From Undaria pinnatifida (lineage: Eukaryota > Sar > Phaeophyceae > Laminariales > Alariaceae): DNA of 64,000 nucleotides. The notes beneath the pieces are model-generated. The model ran no database searches. It was not told where the DNA came from and saw only the letters and a list, made by a program, of their open reading frames with translations. This document shows, in pieces, positions 10,846 to 20,883 of this stretch. The stretch's first letter is position 1. Every line of letters begins with the position of its first letter. The stretch is taken from assembly GCA_012845835.1 (NCBI GenBank), contig JABAKD010000018.1, positions 9,773,759 to 9,837,758 on the forward strand. Reading direction: 5' to 3'. Made by a program: the position numbers and the translations under genes.

Positions 10846-11237
10846 CTCTACCCCCTGGAATCGCCAGGAAAAGGCTCGAAGCTCTCTACGACACTTGGAA
10901 GGAGGAGGAAGAGCAGGAGGAAGAGCAGGAACCCTCTGAGATAACGTCGCGTGCCCTCAAGGCAAGATTGGCGTTGGCGTTGCGACTTGTGTTTTGAATG
11001 TTCTTGTTTTGGTAGTACATCTCGTTTTTGACCGTTGTATCGGTCGAGTGGGGCTTCTCTTCTTGCCATGCCCCCCCTCCGCCTCCCCCCCCTCTCTCGG
11101 TGTGTCTTTTGTTGGGCACCTCAAACCAATGAACCGCAGCGGTATGCGGGAGTATCGACCGCTATCCTTGTATGTGAAGCCGAGTATTTCTAGGTGCGAC
11201 TGCACCATCCACTGCCCTACACCGATACCGCGAACCA

Positions 11238-12437
11238 ATGACACGCCGAGAACCGCCAACCCCACCCCCGCGCGCTAGCCTTTCCGTCTCCGCCCACACC
11301 CATGTCCTCGATGCACTTTACCATTCTTTAATTTCTGGACGGCTGCTCGCACACATGCCCGGCGCAAACCAGGCTCTTCAAGGAGCAGCCAAAGCAGCAT
11401 CTTCCGCAGTGGTAGCGGAGAGTTGTGCCGCGGCGAACGTGGGAAAGGCTGTGGACGCCGGGCTCTCCATCATGCTGGGTTCCCTGTTGAGAGTGACAAC
11501 GATGGTGGATCACATGCGGGAGCAGCATCAGCTGCAACAAGAGAAGAAGCCGCAGAAGCGCTTTCGTCGGGAGATGATGAAGGAGCTTCGGGTGCGGCTG
11601 GCGTATCGATTCGTCGACGTGAAGGAGGAGCTGGGCGAGCAGCAAGAAGCCGAGCATCGGAATCAGGAGGAGCTCAAGCGGCTCGGGGAGTGGCCCTCGG
11701 AGTTGTGGCTCACCGAGGAGGAGCGCCAGCAGCAGCAGCGCGACCGGCGGCCCACCACGCCATCCTCGAGCTCTGTTCCGGCTTTGGCTTCCGGACAGGT
11801 GTCGCGTCCGGTGGCTCGGGTGGCCTCCCCCGGGAGATGTCGCCAACTTCAAAGCTTCTCCCGCACCCGCGTGGGCGCTACCGCAGCTACCACCGCCACT
11901 GCTTCCCTCGGTGATGTGCCACTAGAAAGTGAGACGGTCAAGCGCGCAGTGCGCGGAAAGCGCAGAAAGCGCGGGAAGCGCGGAAAACGCGGCAACCGAA
12001 AGCGCGACGACCGCGAGGGCGAGTCGGACGGAAGGCCGGACTTGGGTATCAGTGTCGAGCGCGATGTCGGTGGTCGCTCCCTCCATGGTAGGTGCTTGGA
12101 AGGACAAGGGGGTCGGCAGCTGAACCGTGGTGGTGCCCCGCAAGCGGATGCCTCGGTGGGCGTGGGGACTGGCGCCGCAGCGACTTCCTTTGGCGCGCAC
12201 GGGCAGCAGGCTAACGCGGTGGTGGAAGCGGTGGCAGCGGTGGCAGTGGCGGGCGTTCAGGCGCAGCCCAAAGCTCCAGCGAAGGTGGCACCGGAAAAGG
12301 TGCGCAAGTGGTCTTTACGATCCAAGAACGGGAAATGCTTTTGCACTTCAAAGAAGAAAACGTTTTTTCGACTCAAAGTAGTACCAGGCAGGCGTCTCCT
12401 GTGGAGTAGTATAATAGGTGAATGTCGTCTTTACTAA
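11238..12437 (+). CDS. Hypothetical basic coiled-coil-like protein, ORF of 399 codons
   Basis: This is the longest unbroken non-repeat ORF in the window. The likelier start is Met40 (position 11355, MPGANQALQG), because the first 39 residues look compositionally weak. Residues about 40-85 are Ala-rich and helix-prone. Residues 95-165 are charged and helical (QLQQEKKPQKRFRREMMKEL, then GEQQEAEHRNQEELKRLG), ending in EWPSELWLTEEERQQQQ. Residues about 235-262 are a run of Arg/Lys with repeated GKRRKRGK, typical of a nuclear or nucleolar targeting signal or RNA binding. A Gly/Ala/Val-rich region follows. No domain is recognised. From 12391 the frame runs through a family A SINE, so the last ~15 residues and the stop come from the insertion. 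It could be a single exon of a spliced gene. Confidence 0.5.
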   Translation: MTRREPPTPPPRASLSVSAHTHVLDALYHSLISGRLLAHMPGANQALQGAAKAASSAVVAESCAAANVGKAVDAGLSIMLGSLLRVTTMVDHMREQHQLQQEKKPQKRFRREMMKELRVRLAYRFVDVKEELGEQQEAEHRNQEELKRLGEWPSELWLTEEERQQQQRDRRPTTPSSSSVPALASGQVSRPVARVASPGRCRQLQSFSRTRVGATAATTATASLGDVPLESETVKRAVRGKRRKRGKRGKRGNRKRDDREGESDGRPDLGISVERDVGGRSLHGRCLEGQGGRQLNRGGAPQADASVGVGTGAAATSFGAHGQQANAVVEAVAAVAVAGVQAQPKAPAKVAPEKVRKWSLRSKNGKCFCTSKKKTFFRLKVVPGRRLLWSSIIGECRLY

Positions 12438-12700
12438 AGTCAATAGTGCGGGTTCGAATCATCTCGGGTGCATACGTGCATACTCGTAGGGACTTTTTCT
12501 TGCGTAAAACAAATGACGAGCGGAAAGCTCGAGAGCGTGAGTTAGCAAAAATTCGATGAAAATCGACGAGCGAAAAAAGCTGAAAAGTGCGAATGCTGAA
12601 CCCTATGTGTGGTAAAAATGAAGTCATGCGCTGGGAGGGAGAGTGTAAGACGCCTGTGACCATGACCTTGTCCGCTTGTCCAGTAGGTCGCTGAGGGTAA
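12391..12700 (+). mobile_element. SINE family A, near full length
   Basis: The tRNA-like head begins ggcgtctcctgtggagtagt with an A-box-like tggagtagtataatagg and a B box gggttcgaatc (12448-12458). The body contains gaaagctcgagagcgtgagt, aaaattcgatgaaaatcgac, gcgaatgctgaacc and ggtaaaaatgaag, followed by a tail tccgcttgtccagtaggtcg and ctgagggtaaat. The same ordered blocks occur at 50.37 kb (+), 40.34 kb (-) and, 3' part only, 3.53 kb. Confidence 0.75.
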
Positions 12701-12854
12701 ATCCTTTTACGAGTTAAGCTGGAGAGCAAGAGTGATGATTGAAAAAAAGGGGGGGGGGGGGAAAGGGCGCACCCTGCCTCGCGTACTATTTTGAGCCTGG
12801 CCCAAAATTGGACTTTGAGTAGGAGTTTATGAACCCTTTCAAAACGCATCCCCT

Positions 12855-13400
12855 TTTGGGGGAAGGAACTATATATATAATACTAATACTTGGAACATGA
12901 GTGGGATCATTCTGGCAGCAAGGAAGTAGAGAAGGTATTATAATACCAGGTCGTAAATTTTGGCTCGACTTTGGCGCAAAAAAAATGCCTGGTAACATCT
13001 TTCAAGCGAACAGCTTTTCAGGGCAACCCTGGTCCACACAGTATTTTGGGCATAACCCGAAGTAGGAATGTGTTATCCCGTTCAGAGCTCCACCCACGTT
13101 TGTGGGAACAATCTATGGAATACATGGAACCTGCGTGGGATATTTCTTGCAGCAAGAATATATCGTAGAGTTATTGACAGTAACTTTCGACTCGAGGTTT
13201 GCAACGAGCGAGGAAAAAAACAACGTTCAACACTGTAAGTAGTGCAGTGCACACCCAGCGTCACATAAATGCTGCAAGCATGGCACATGAGAAGAGCTAA
13301 TTAATTAACGTAACCCGATCGCAGCTGCTCCCACGTTGTTGGCAATAGACTAATTGGATCTTGTGTGGGGTGATTTTGGCAGCAGGGAAATGGACATGTG
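12855..13400 (+). repeat. Degenerate ~240-bp tandem repeat, three units
   Basis: Three related passages recur at 12865, 13107 and 13339: a ggaac(t/a)a-type start, then about 25 bases on tggaacatgagtgggatcat / tggaacctgcgtgggatatt / tggatcttgtgtggggtgat, then a ggcagcaaggaa-type end. The spacing is about 240 bp. No protein frame is shared. Confidence 0.55.
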
Positions 13401-13625
13401 GTGTCGCATACTGCTGTGCGGCGCTCGGAATTTGGTTGCGTTATTTTTTGCCGTTTCTTTGGCTTGGTCATACCACTCAGGCGATTTCCACGTACTGTAA
13501 ATGCTTGTTGGCTTTAAGAACCGCATTTTTTTCCGAGACTCTGGCATGAACTTGCGAGTCGTTCACGAACTGGGACCGGAAACATGCGTCCCCCCTATTT
13601 ACTACTCTTATCGACTGTACGTCAG

Positions 13626-13769
13626 GAGGATGAACTCGGCTGGGAGGATCGCGGCTATCGCGGTCCTTCAGATCGCCTTCATATACCTGACCAAAGCCCG
13701 ATGGATCAAGTCGAGAGGGCGCAGACGAACGAGCTTCGATCGCGTACGCGTGACAAGTGCAAACCTTAA
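13626..13769 (+). CDS. Possible terminal exon, unknown protein
   Basis: A pyrimidine-rich acceptor (ttactactcttatcgactgtacgtcag) precedes a 47-codon frame ending TAA. The frame reads EDELGWEDRGYRGPSDRLHI onward to RSRTRDKCKP, charged and non-repetitive, unlike its neighbours. No partner exon in phase was identified with confidence; the 11.2-12.4 kb ORF on the same strand is the nearest candidate. Product not recognised. Confidence 0.3.
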   Translation, partial: EDELGWEDRGYRGPSDRLHIPDQSPMDQVERAQTNELRSRTRDKCKP

Positions 13770-14183
13770 TTCAATCTATTTTGCACCAGCGTGATCACCG
13801 CGACTAATATGTAGATACGACGATACTTGCTCAGGCCCTGTCAATGGTAAATATCCCCATCTGGCATTCCTTGTCTAAGGATGTCGTCCGACCCCCTCCC
13901 TCCGGGATACAAGGCGCTTGTGTCGTCTTTTCCATCGCTCCATTTTTCTTGTAATATATACCTGGTATATATTACGGGTTGAGCGAAGCGAGGTTTTAGT
14001 TTACGATAGCGCCTGAAAAAACAGGGGCTCCTTTCTACCCTCGCATGTCTGCATCTCCGTGTCTCACCCGTGACTCAAGGGTCTTCCAAAAGAGTACTGA
14101 ATATTAATAAATTGATGTTTATGACCACTGAAACAGCAGCATCAGTACACAGCAGCACATCAGTATCTGGTATGTCTCAGCAG

Positions 14184-14208
14184 GGTTGGGTTGGGTTGGG
14201 TTGGGTTG
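14184..14208 (+). repeat. (GGGTT)n microsatellite
   Basis: About five GGGTT units. The pentamer differs from the TTAGGG telomere repeat, so no telomeric meaning is assigned. Confidence 0.8.
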
Positions 14209-14429
14209 GTTTGATAACAGTGACAAATACCCAGCAGCACGAGCTCCTACCGAAAGCTACAGAGTACTTTTTGATATTGTTATTCCTTGTTTATTAAAAC
14301 GAGTCGCACGTTCAACGTCCCTACTCCAACTCACCCCACCCCACTGACGCTCCGACGGCATGTTTACACCCGAAAGCGCCACTACCCCACCTACCACCCC
14401 ACCCACTCACCCACCCCACCCCACCGCAG

Positions 14430-14890
14430 GCACGGGGATCAGAGCCAGAGACGGCTTCGACCGGCCGATCGTCCTCTTTCTCCTCCGCCACCGCTGCGAC
14501 GGATAACGCCCTCTGGAGCGGCGAGGAGGGGTCTTCCTCTAGCAACCCCTCTTTTTTTTACGGGGGCATTGCTGGGAGGGAGGCGGTTAGGGACGGTAAC
14601 CACATGTGCCCCGAAAACGCCAACTTGAGCGGAGGGGGGGGATCGGTTTCCAGCAGCCCGTACATGTTGGACGGAAGCGGGTTGGAGAGCGGGGTGAGGG
14701 CGCGGTCGGGTGGGGACCGCCGTAGCGAAAGATGCATCGAACGCGAAGCAGCGCTATCGTCCTCAGCAGAGAGGGAGGGGGAGGGGAGGGGGAGCAAGGA
14801 GAATAAGCCGAAGAAGCGGCGAAGCAGGAGACAGGCGGCAAGGGGAGCAAATAGATCGCGGAGCCAGGAGGAAGAGGAGGAGCGCGCTCG
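14430..14890 (+). CDS. Candidate gene G1, exon a (Ser-rich to basic)
   Basis: A C/T-rich tract ending ccaccgcag gives an acceptor at 14429, and GTAAGA at 14891 is a strong donor. The frame (GCA CGG start) is open for 153 codons plus 2 bases. It begins ARGSEPETASTGRSSSFSSA, continues with Ser/Gly-rich sequence and a NHMCPENANLSGGGG stretch, and ends in a basic region (KENKPKKRRSRRQAARGANR) then SRSQEEEEERAR. The basic block looks like a nuclear localisation signal. If the donor were not used, the frame would stop two codons later. It ends in phase 2, which joins exon b in frame. The 5' exons are not identified. Confidence 0.5.
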
Positions 14891-15049
14891 GTAAGACTGG
14901 GTTTGGGGTGGAGCGGCGGCGGCGGCGGCGGCGGGGGGGTCGTTCTTCGAATTATTGGGGTTGGTGTGGGGTGGCGAAGGGCGGAGATTGGAGGGTGAGG
15001 GAGGGAGTGTTCTTTGGTTTGTTGTGGGGCGGGGAACGGGATCAACACC

Positions 15050-15180
15050 GTGGAGGGGAAACATCGACGCGAGTAGACGAGAGAAGACAATGCTGAAGTC
15101 TCATCGCGATAATAAATCAAAGCACGTACCGTAGTGGAGGGGAGGGGAGGAGGGCCTGCTATGTGACCCCAGATGTGAGT
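15050..15180 (+). mobile_element. SINE family A-prime, core and tail fragment
   Basis: The blocks catcgacgcgagtagacgag, agacaatgctgaagtctcat, cgcgataataaat and acgtaccgtagtggaggg align with the minus-strand SINE at 20.88-21.20 kb (attcgacgcgagtcgacggg, aaaatgctcagcc, cgcgataaaaatgaag, cctaccgtagtggag). The tail continues into the 208-bp tandem repeat. It lies inside the putative intron between G1 exons a and b. Confidence 0.65.
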
Positions 15181-15762
15181 TACTACTGGGAGGGAGCGCG
15201 AGAGTAATGCGATGGCAATAAATGAGATGAAGTAAAAAAATCAGGAAAGGCGAGCGCTTCGTTTCATTGTTTACTTCGTTTGCGGTCGGCCACTAAAGAG
15301 TTCATACAGAAGGCGCCCCATAAATAGTGAGACAAGTCAACTGTTGGGGGAGGGGAGGAGGGCCTGCTATGTGACCCCAGATGTGAGTTACTACTGGGAG
15401 GGAGCGCGAGAGTAATGCGATGGTAATACATGAGATGAAATAAAAAAATCAGGGAAGGCGAGCGCTTCGTTTCATTGTTTACTTCGTTTGCCGTCGGCCA
15501 CTGAGGAGTTCATACAGAAGGCGCCCCATAAATAGTGAGACAAGTCAACTGTTGGGGGAGGGGAGGAGGGCCTGCTATGTGACCCCAGATGTGAGTTACT
15601 ACTGGGAGGGAGCGCGAGAGTAATGCGATGGTAATACATGAGATGAAATAAAAAAATCAGGAAAGGCGAGCGCTTCGTTTCATTGTTTACTTCGTTTGCC
15701 GTCGGCCACTGAGGAGTTCATACAGAAGGCGCCCCATAAATAGTGAGACAAGTCAACTGTTA
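15139..15762 (+). repeat. 208-bp tandem repeat, three copies, from a SINE tail
   Basis: The word ggcctgctatgtgaccccag recurs at 15153, 15361 and 15569, exactly 208 bases apart. Each unit carries atgtgagttactactgggag, ggagcgcgagagtaatgcga, then gcgagcgcttcgtttcattg, and ends at agtgagacaagtcaactgtt. The first part of the unit is the 3' tail of the family A-prime SINE (compare 20.89-20.99 kb, minus strand). Copies are nearly identical, so the amplification is recent. Confidence 0.9.
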
Positions 15763-16210
15763 ATAGGCGTCGAGGCTCAAAACGATTATTTTTCGCCACC
15801 ATGGAGAACAGGCTACTGTTGGCTTTTGGATCTTTTGTATGGGATCTAGTGTGGTAGCCGCGCCTGAGCACCGTTTCTTGGGTCAAATTGCATATTATTG
15901 GGGATAAAACGTATCCTAAAGATTAAAAATATGTATGCTACTTTCTCGCCTCCTTTTGATCGCCCTATGCCATGTATGTGTCGTCTCCTTAAAACATTGT
16001 CTAGTTTTTTTACCCCTTTATCCACGTTACTTTTGTATCGTGCTGGTACTCGTATACTGTACATGTACCGGTACCGCGTATTAGATGATGTATGCACTTT
16101 TGTTAGTCCCCCTTTTTCCCCTCTTGTCTATCCCCTTTGTATGCATTTCACCTCCCCCCCCCTCGTGGTTGTGCATTGCATTGTTTTGCTTTTAATTCCA
16201 TTTTTTTCAG

Positions 16211-16277
16211 GATGGAGTTAAGGCGGGCGGAGGAGGCTAAGGGACACCTCCAAAGGGAGGAAGAGGAAGCTCGGCGG
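16211..16277 (+). CDS. Candidate gene G1, exon b (coiled-coil-like)
   Basis: A T-rich tract ending tttttttcag precedes the exon, and GTGAGT follows at 16278. One base completes the codon left by exon a (CG+G), then the frame reads MELRRAEEAKGHLQREEEEA RR, ending in phase 0. Joined to exon a this makes a continuous charged helix (EEEEERAR-MELRRAEEAKG). The matching phase, good splice signals and matching composition support the join. Confidence 0.5.
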
Positions 16278-16771
16278 GTGAGTGGGCGATTGAGCACGCG
16301 AGGTCAACATGACGAATTCACTAACGAACGGCTGTGGCTGTTTGATGCTGTTGTTGTCGTTGTTGTTGTCGATATGATCGTTGTTGGGGCTAAATAATAA
16401 TCGGGATTAGAAGGGCGGGGTTTGGAATAGAAAACTGTTAGTATCAAATGCCAAAAAGATAAGAAAACAATTCGTCACCGTAAGAGACTCTTGTCGAACA
16501 GGGATGATTTTGTAACGGACTTGGACACACTTGAATTGGCCCATAAGGCATGGAGGTACGCACAATACGCCGCGCGCTCGGCTGACAATCTCGTTTCTCA
16601 TCATTTCTTTTTTTTTTTCCTGCCGACAATGTGCAGTGCACAGCAGTTCATTCTTATCGTTTTGACCGCTGAAGCCGACACAATGCGCCGAATACTACTG
16701 CGCTCAGCCAGTCCTTGTTTCTCATGTTTCTTTTCGTGCTCCGCCCACGCAACCACTTCCGGAACCACCAG

Positions 16772-16852
16772 ATGGCAGCGGCCGAAGCGGCGGGTCGGTC
16801 GGCGGCGGTGCCCCCCTCGCCAACACCCCAACCTGGCGCCAAGCCCTCATCG
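16772..16852 (+). CDS. Candidate gene G1, exon c; relative of the array cassettes
   Basis: After an ag at 16770-16771 (gaaccaccag) there are 27 codons in phase 0-0, MAAAEAAGRSAAVPPSPTPQ then PGAKPSS, and a donor GTACGA at 16853. This segment is the single-copy homologue of the cassette repeated 13 times at 26.8-38.4 kb and once at 39.1 kb. Homology in the same frame extends upstream of the ag (LRPRNHFRNHQ here, IRPQNQPRNHH in the array, CYPRNDLKNHQ at 39.1 kb), so the true 5' border could lie further upstream. Protein not recognised. Confidence 0.45.
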
Positions 16853-16916
16853 GTACGACGTCGCGCGTGTCCCGAGGCAGATTGCGGGGGTTCGGTAGCT
16901 GGTGGTGCATGCATGT

Positions 16917-16975
16917 TAGGGTACGGTACTAGTGTAGTACGGTACTAGTGTGGTACGGTACTAGTGTGGTACTAA
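16917..16975 (+). repeat. 16-bp minisatellite
   Basis: About three copies of a tagtgtggtacggtac-type unit. Confidence 0.7.
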
Positions 16976-17269
16976 TAGTACGATATGGTAGGAGTATCAC
17001 TTTAGGGTGAAAGCAATACATGTTTATTCCTGACGGGGCTCTTAACCTTTTCCACTGCTGGAAAAATATACCTGGTACAATACTGATTCCATGTTGTTTG
17101 TCCCCAAAAACGCGGTTGCAGTCCTCAAGAGGAACTATCCTTATCCTACCCAATGACGGTGGAATACAATTACTGCTGTGGTATTTTATCACAACCTTCA
17201 ACATTATTCGTTGAGTGCCTTGGCCGTGGCATGGTCCATTTATTGCGCTGCACGTTCCATTTTTTACAG

Positions 17270-17350
17270 CATTATGTTCGTTTCTGGGCCATGGGATTTC
17301 TTGACGGTGTTGCGCCTTCAATTTTCGCCTTAAGCGAGTGTTTTGCGTGA
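17270..17350 (+). CDS. Candidate gene G1, last exon
   Basis: A strong acceptor (cgttccattttttacag) precedes a phase-0 frame of 26 codons and TGA, reading HYVRFWAMGFLDGVAPSIFA then LSECFA. It can follow exon c directly in phase. The intron sequence before it (catggtccatttattgcgctgc) resembles the interior of the array unit (catgccagctatggtccacg), suggesting that the array grew from this part of such a gene. The call depends on the G1 model. Confidence 0.35.
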   Translation, partial: HYVRFWAMGFLDGVAPSIFALSECFA

Positions 17351-18150
17351 GGTATGGAGCTCCTCAAGCGAGGAAGGCCTCAGAAAAACTTCATGGGCAC
17401 CCCTACCGTAGTATTAATTAATACTTATAATACTATTAATACTACAAGTAGCACTACTACGTATTGGTACTATTAATGCTACTAGTAGTACCGTGCGTCT
17501 GGTGGCGATGGTGTCGTGTGCCTTTCTTTGCCCGCTTCTGAGTTCGATATCGTCAACCTGACCGTGCCACATGTGGATCTCGTGGTATTCTTCCCTCGCC
17601 CCTTTATGTTGTTTTGTTGACTTGATGTTGTGAACACCTAAAAAAGAACACCACGTTGTATATACCAGGTACGCGTATTTTGCATGGAAGACGTTTTTCC
17701 TGTGTCTCGGCCCAATGTATGCACGCGACGCACGATGATGCCGGTGGAATTTCGGGAATACGCCAAAGGTCGATCCACCAATTGGTACGGGTACGATGCC
17801 GAGGCTGCTGTTGGGTTCTCAATTCCTTCACACACGCTTGTATCGTACTTACTTGCATGTGTTGGATAGATCGTATAATGCCCCGTTTCTTCATTATCTG
17901 TCTTTCACAGCAGACGGATCCCTGGTCTATATATATGATATTCATGGCCTATTAACAGATCGTTCTGCTGGGTGGGAACCGATATGACCTGCAAAAGCTA
18001 GAACATGTTTGCTGGGTTGGATCTGTACTGCACAGATCCCGTACAACATATGACAACGACAGATACAGCACCTAGATAATCTATTAATAGACCATGATCT
18101 ATCCGATCGATACATGCAGCATCTAGATAGTCTACAGTAGTAGATCATGA
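17351..18150. other. No gene recognised; AT-rich palindromic words at 17.40-17.49 kb
   Basis: Positions 17401-17490 consist of attaat, actact and agtagt words forming short inverted repeats. Positions 18050-18150 repeat cagcacctagataatctatt / cagcatctagatagtctaca. No gene signal is evident. Confidence 0.4.
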
Positions 18151-18159
18151 ATATTTCTT

Positions 18160-18790
18160 TATTCGAGCGAAGCGAGTTTCTAATCTACACCTGGGCCTCG
18201 CAATATAGGCTCCCATGAAAAAAAAATAGTTTGCGTGCGTGTCTTCGACTAAACTTGATTTTAGTGTGGGATCATTTGATTTTAGACTGCAGGTGTAGGC
18301 AGACCACCACGGAGCAACAAAACACATTCGAGCGAAGATTCGAGCGAAGCGAGTTTTTAATCTACACCTGGGCCTCGCATTATAGGCTCCCATGAAAAAA
18401 AAATAGTTTGCGTGCGTGTCTTCGACTAAACTTGATTTTAGTGTGGGATCATTTCATTTTAGACTGCAGGTGTAGGCAGACCACCACGGAGCAACAAAAC
18501 ACATTTGAGCGAAGATTCGAGCGAAGCGAGTTTTAATCTACACCTGGGCCTCGCAATATAGGCTCCCATGAAAAAAAAAATAGTTTGCGTGCGTGTCTTC
18601 GACTAAACTTGATTTTAGTGTGGGATCATTTCATTTTAGACTGCAGCTGTAGGCTGACCACCACGGAGCAACAAAACACACAAAATAGTTTGCACGTGCG
18701 TGTCTTCGACTAAACTTGATTTTAGTGTGGGCTCATTTCATTTTAGACTGCAGGTGTAGGCAGACCACCACGGAGCAACAAAACACACAC
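18160..18790 (+). repeat. ~177-bp tandem repeat, about 3.6 units
   Basis: gggcctcg recurs at 18193, 18370 and 18546; a fourth, 5'-truncated unit starts near 18681. Each unit has gcgaagcgagttt, taatctacacctgggcctcg, ctaaacttgattttagtgtg and gaccaccacggagcaacaaa. The last unit ends about 230 bases before the helicase fragment, suggesting that both belong to one mobile element. Confidence 0.9.
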
Positions 18791-19020
18791 AGCAGACCAC
18801 ACGGGCAAAAGCAGCAGCACACACCGCTCACACAGCCGGCACACAGCGCTCACACAGCGGGCAGCACACAGACAACGGGCGCAGCGGGCGACAATAGTGG
18901 CCAGCGGAGAGCGGGCATGGAGAGTGTGTGCCCGCTAGGGGTGTGTCCGCTGGGTGTATCTACTGCTGTCTCGTGGTGAGAGTAGGTCATCATGGAGAGA
19001 CGTCCGTTGGGGGCGATTGA

Positions 19021-19659
19021 CCCAAACTCGGTCCGTGCGCCAACGCCAAAAGGGCGACAGCAGACACGGTGGAGGGGCTTGAGAGGAACCTCTACCTAGC
19101 TAAGGGAGCCAAGGTCATGCTCACGAAGAACCTGTACCAACAAGTTGGAATCGTGAACGGCATTCGAGGCCAAGTCGTCGAGTTGGTGTCTGCAGACGAC
19201 GCGCCCCCGCCGAACCTCCCCCTTTACGTTGTCGTCAAGTTCAGAGGGTACTCAGGGGGGGAATGGTCGTCTCAGGAGAGATGTAGAGGGTGTGTGCCAA
19301 TTTCTCCCGTAGACACTACTTGGCAGGACGGGGGAACGCAGGTCAGGACGCAACTGCCGTTGAGGCTCTGCTGGGCCATCACTATGCACAAATCACAGGG
19401 GCAAACGTTAGAGAAGGCCGTCATAGACTTCGGGCCGAAGGAGGCCTACACGGGGCTTACTTTCGTCTGTCTCAGTAGGGCTAAAAGACTAGCGGACCTC
19501 ATGGTAGAGCCAATGAGTTTCGACAGGATAGGCAAGCTTGGAAACTGCGACACCATGAAGGCTAGGTTGCGGGAAGAGGTTAGGCTGGTGGACTTAGCAC
19601 AAAGCACGCGGGGTAGGTACACAGGCATGGGCGTCTTCAACGCCGTCGCGGCCAAATAA
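19021..19659 (+). pseudogene. Pif1-like DNA helicase, C-terminal fragment
   Basis: Pif1-type enzymes are 5'-3' DNA helicases, either cellular or the helicase part of Helitron transposons. The open frame begins after a stop at 19018-19020, has no ATG at its start, and ends TAA at 19657. It contains TVEGLERNLYLAKGAKVMLT and QQVGIVNGIRGQVVE, then WAITMHKSQGQTLEKAVID (helicase motif V/VI region) and TFVCLSRAKRLADLMVEP, all in the order of the Pif1 C-terminal lobe. The Walker A and B motifs and the rest of the first RecA-like lobe are missing upstream, where tandem repeats lie instead. A truncated copy, most likely from a Helitron or a dispersed Pif1 family. Confidence 0.85.
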
Positions 19660-19814
19660 TGACCACATTAATTGCAATACAACAAACGTCACATCGGCTC
19701 TTTTCCACCTGTGGTGCCCCTCGCAATCACACGAACCAATGGCCCGTGGACGCACACGACTGACAACAGTTACATCTATCAGCTGTCGCTCGTTTTAGCG
19801 ACAGCTATTGTATC

Positions 19815-20215
19815 TTTTATTCATTTATTTATTCATATAGGGTCTATTCATGTATTCATTTATTCATTTATTCATTTATTCATGTATTCATTTTTTCATT
19901 TATTCCTTTATTCATTTATTCATTTATTCATTCATTTGTTCATTCATTTATTCATTTATTCATTCATTCATTCGTTTATGCATTTATGTATTTATATTTA
20001 TTGATTTGTTTATGTATGTATGTATGTATGTATGTATGTATGTATGTATGTATGTATGTATGTATGTATGTATGTATGTATGTATGTATGTATGTATGTA
20101 TGTATGTATTTGTGTATGTATGTATGTATGTATGTATGTATGTACTCCGGAGTATGTATTATGTATGTTTGTATGTATGTATGCATGCATGTATGTATGT
20201 ATGTATCATGTGTGT
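19815..20215 (+). repeat. TTCATTTA and TATG microsatellites
   Basis: Positions 19815-19990 are degenerate (ttcatttat)n; 20011-20110 are almost pure (tatg)n, continuing imperfectly to 20215. The YVCM-type and IHTY-type ORFs on both strands are repeat artefacts. Confidence 0.95.
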
Positions 20216-20883
20216 TTGTTTGTTTGTTGCATACATCTTTCGGATTGCGTTGAATATTACTTCGAAGTATCATTTTCTGTGGCTTGGGGAGGGAGAGCAG
20301 CTGGCTGACATGTCTACCGCAGTATCCAACTCTGCCTCATACCCACATGTCTTTGCTCATAATGAACACATCTCCCTCCCTCCACTGTCTGGGTTCTGCT
20401 GTGCGAGTTCTCGGACGACTGAGACACCGAATGGTCCAACACCATTGTCTCCTCCACAACCGAGGTTACAACGACACTTCTACAGTTTACCCCATACAGT
20501 ATCTTGACCTGGCTGTCTTTGCAAACCTTTGCTGGCTTCTAGTTTGCGAGACACCTGTCCCGCATCGTCCGTATTATTCCGGGTATGCCCCTTATATGTA
20601 TCGGACTTTCACCTCGATCAACCAAACAATGCCAGCTGCTGCTGTCAAAGTAAGCTACGTCGTACGCACTCCGCCAAAAAAAGTATGAACCATAACGCCG
20701 AATTCTCGCCATGAACAACAAACAACATATTTTTCTTATCGGTTCCCGATTCCTAGTAATATGTCTCTTTTGTTTATTTATTTACTTATTTATTTAATTA
20801 ATTATTCAAGTATTGTATTTTTTTTTTTTAAATTTATAATTAGACTAATAATGTAATTAATTAGTTACATAATTATTCAATCT
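20216..20883. other. No gene recognised
   Basis: A moderately GC-rich segment (20280-20690) is followed by an AT-rich stretch (20760-20880). Open frames on the plus strand lack splice borders and resemble nothing I recognise. Confidence 0.4.

Noticed and set aside
16502-16556. Additional G1 exon reading DDFVTDLDTLELAHKAWR
   Set aside because: Borders are plausible, but its phase does not fit between exon b (ends phase 0) and exon c.
19984-20508. Tyr/Cys/Met-rich and His/Thr-rich ORFs
   Set aside because: Direct translation of the TATG microsatellite on either strand.
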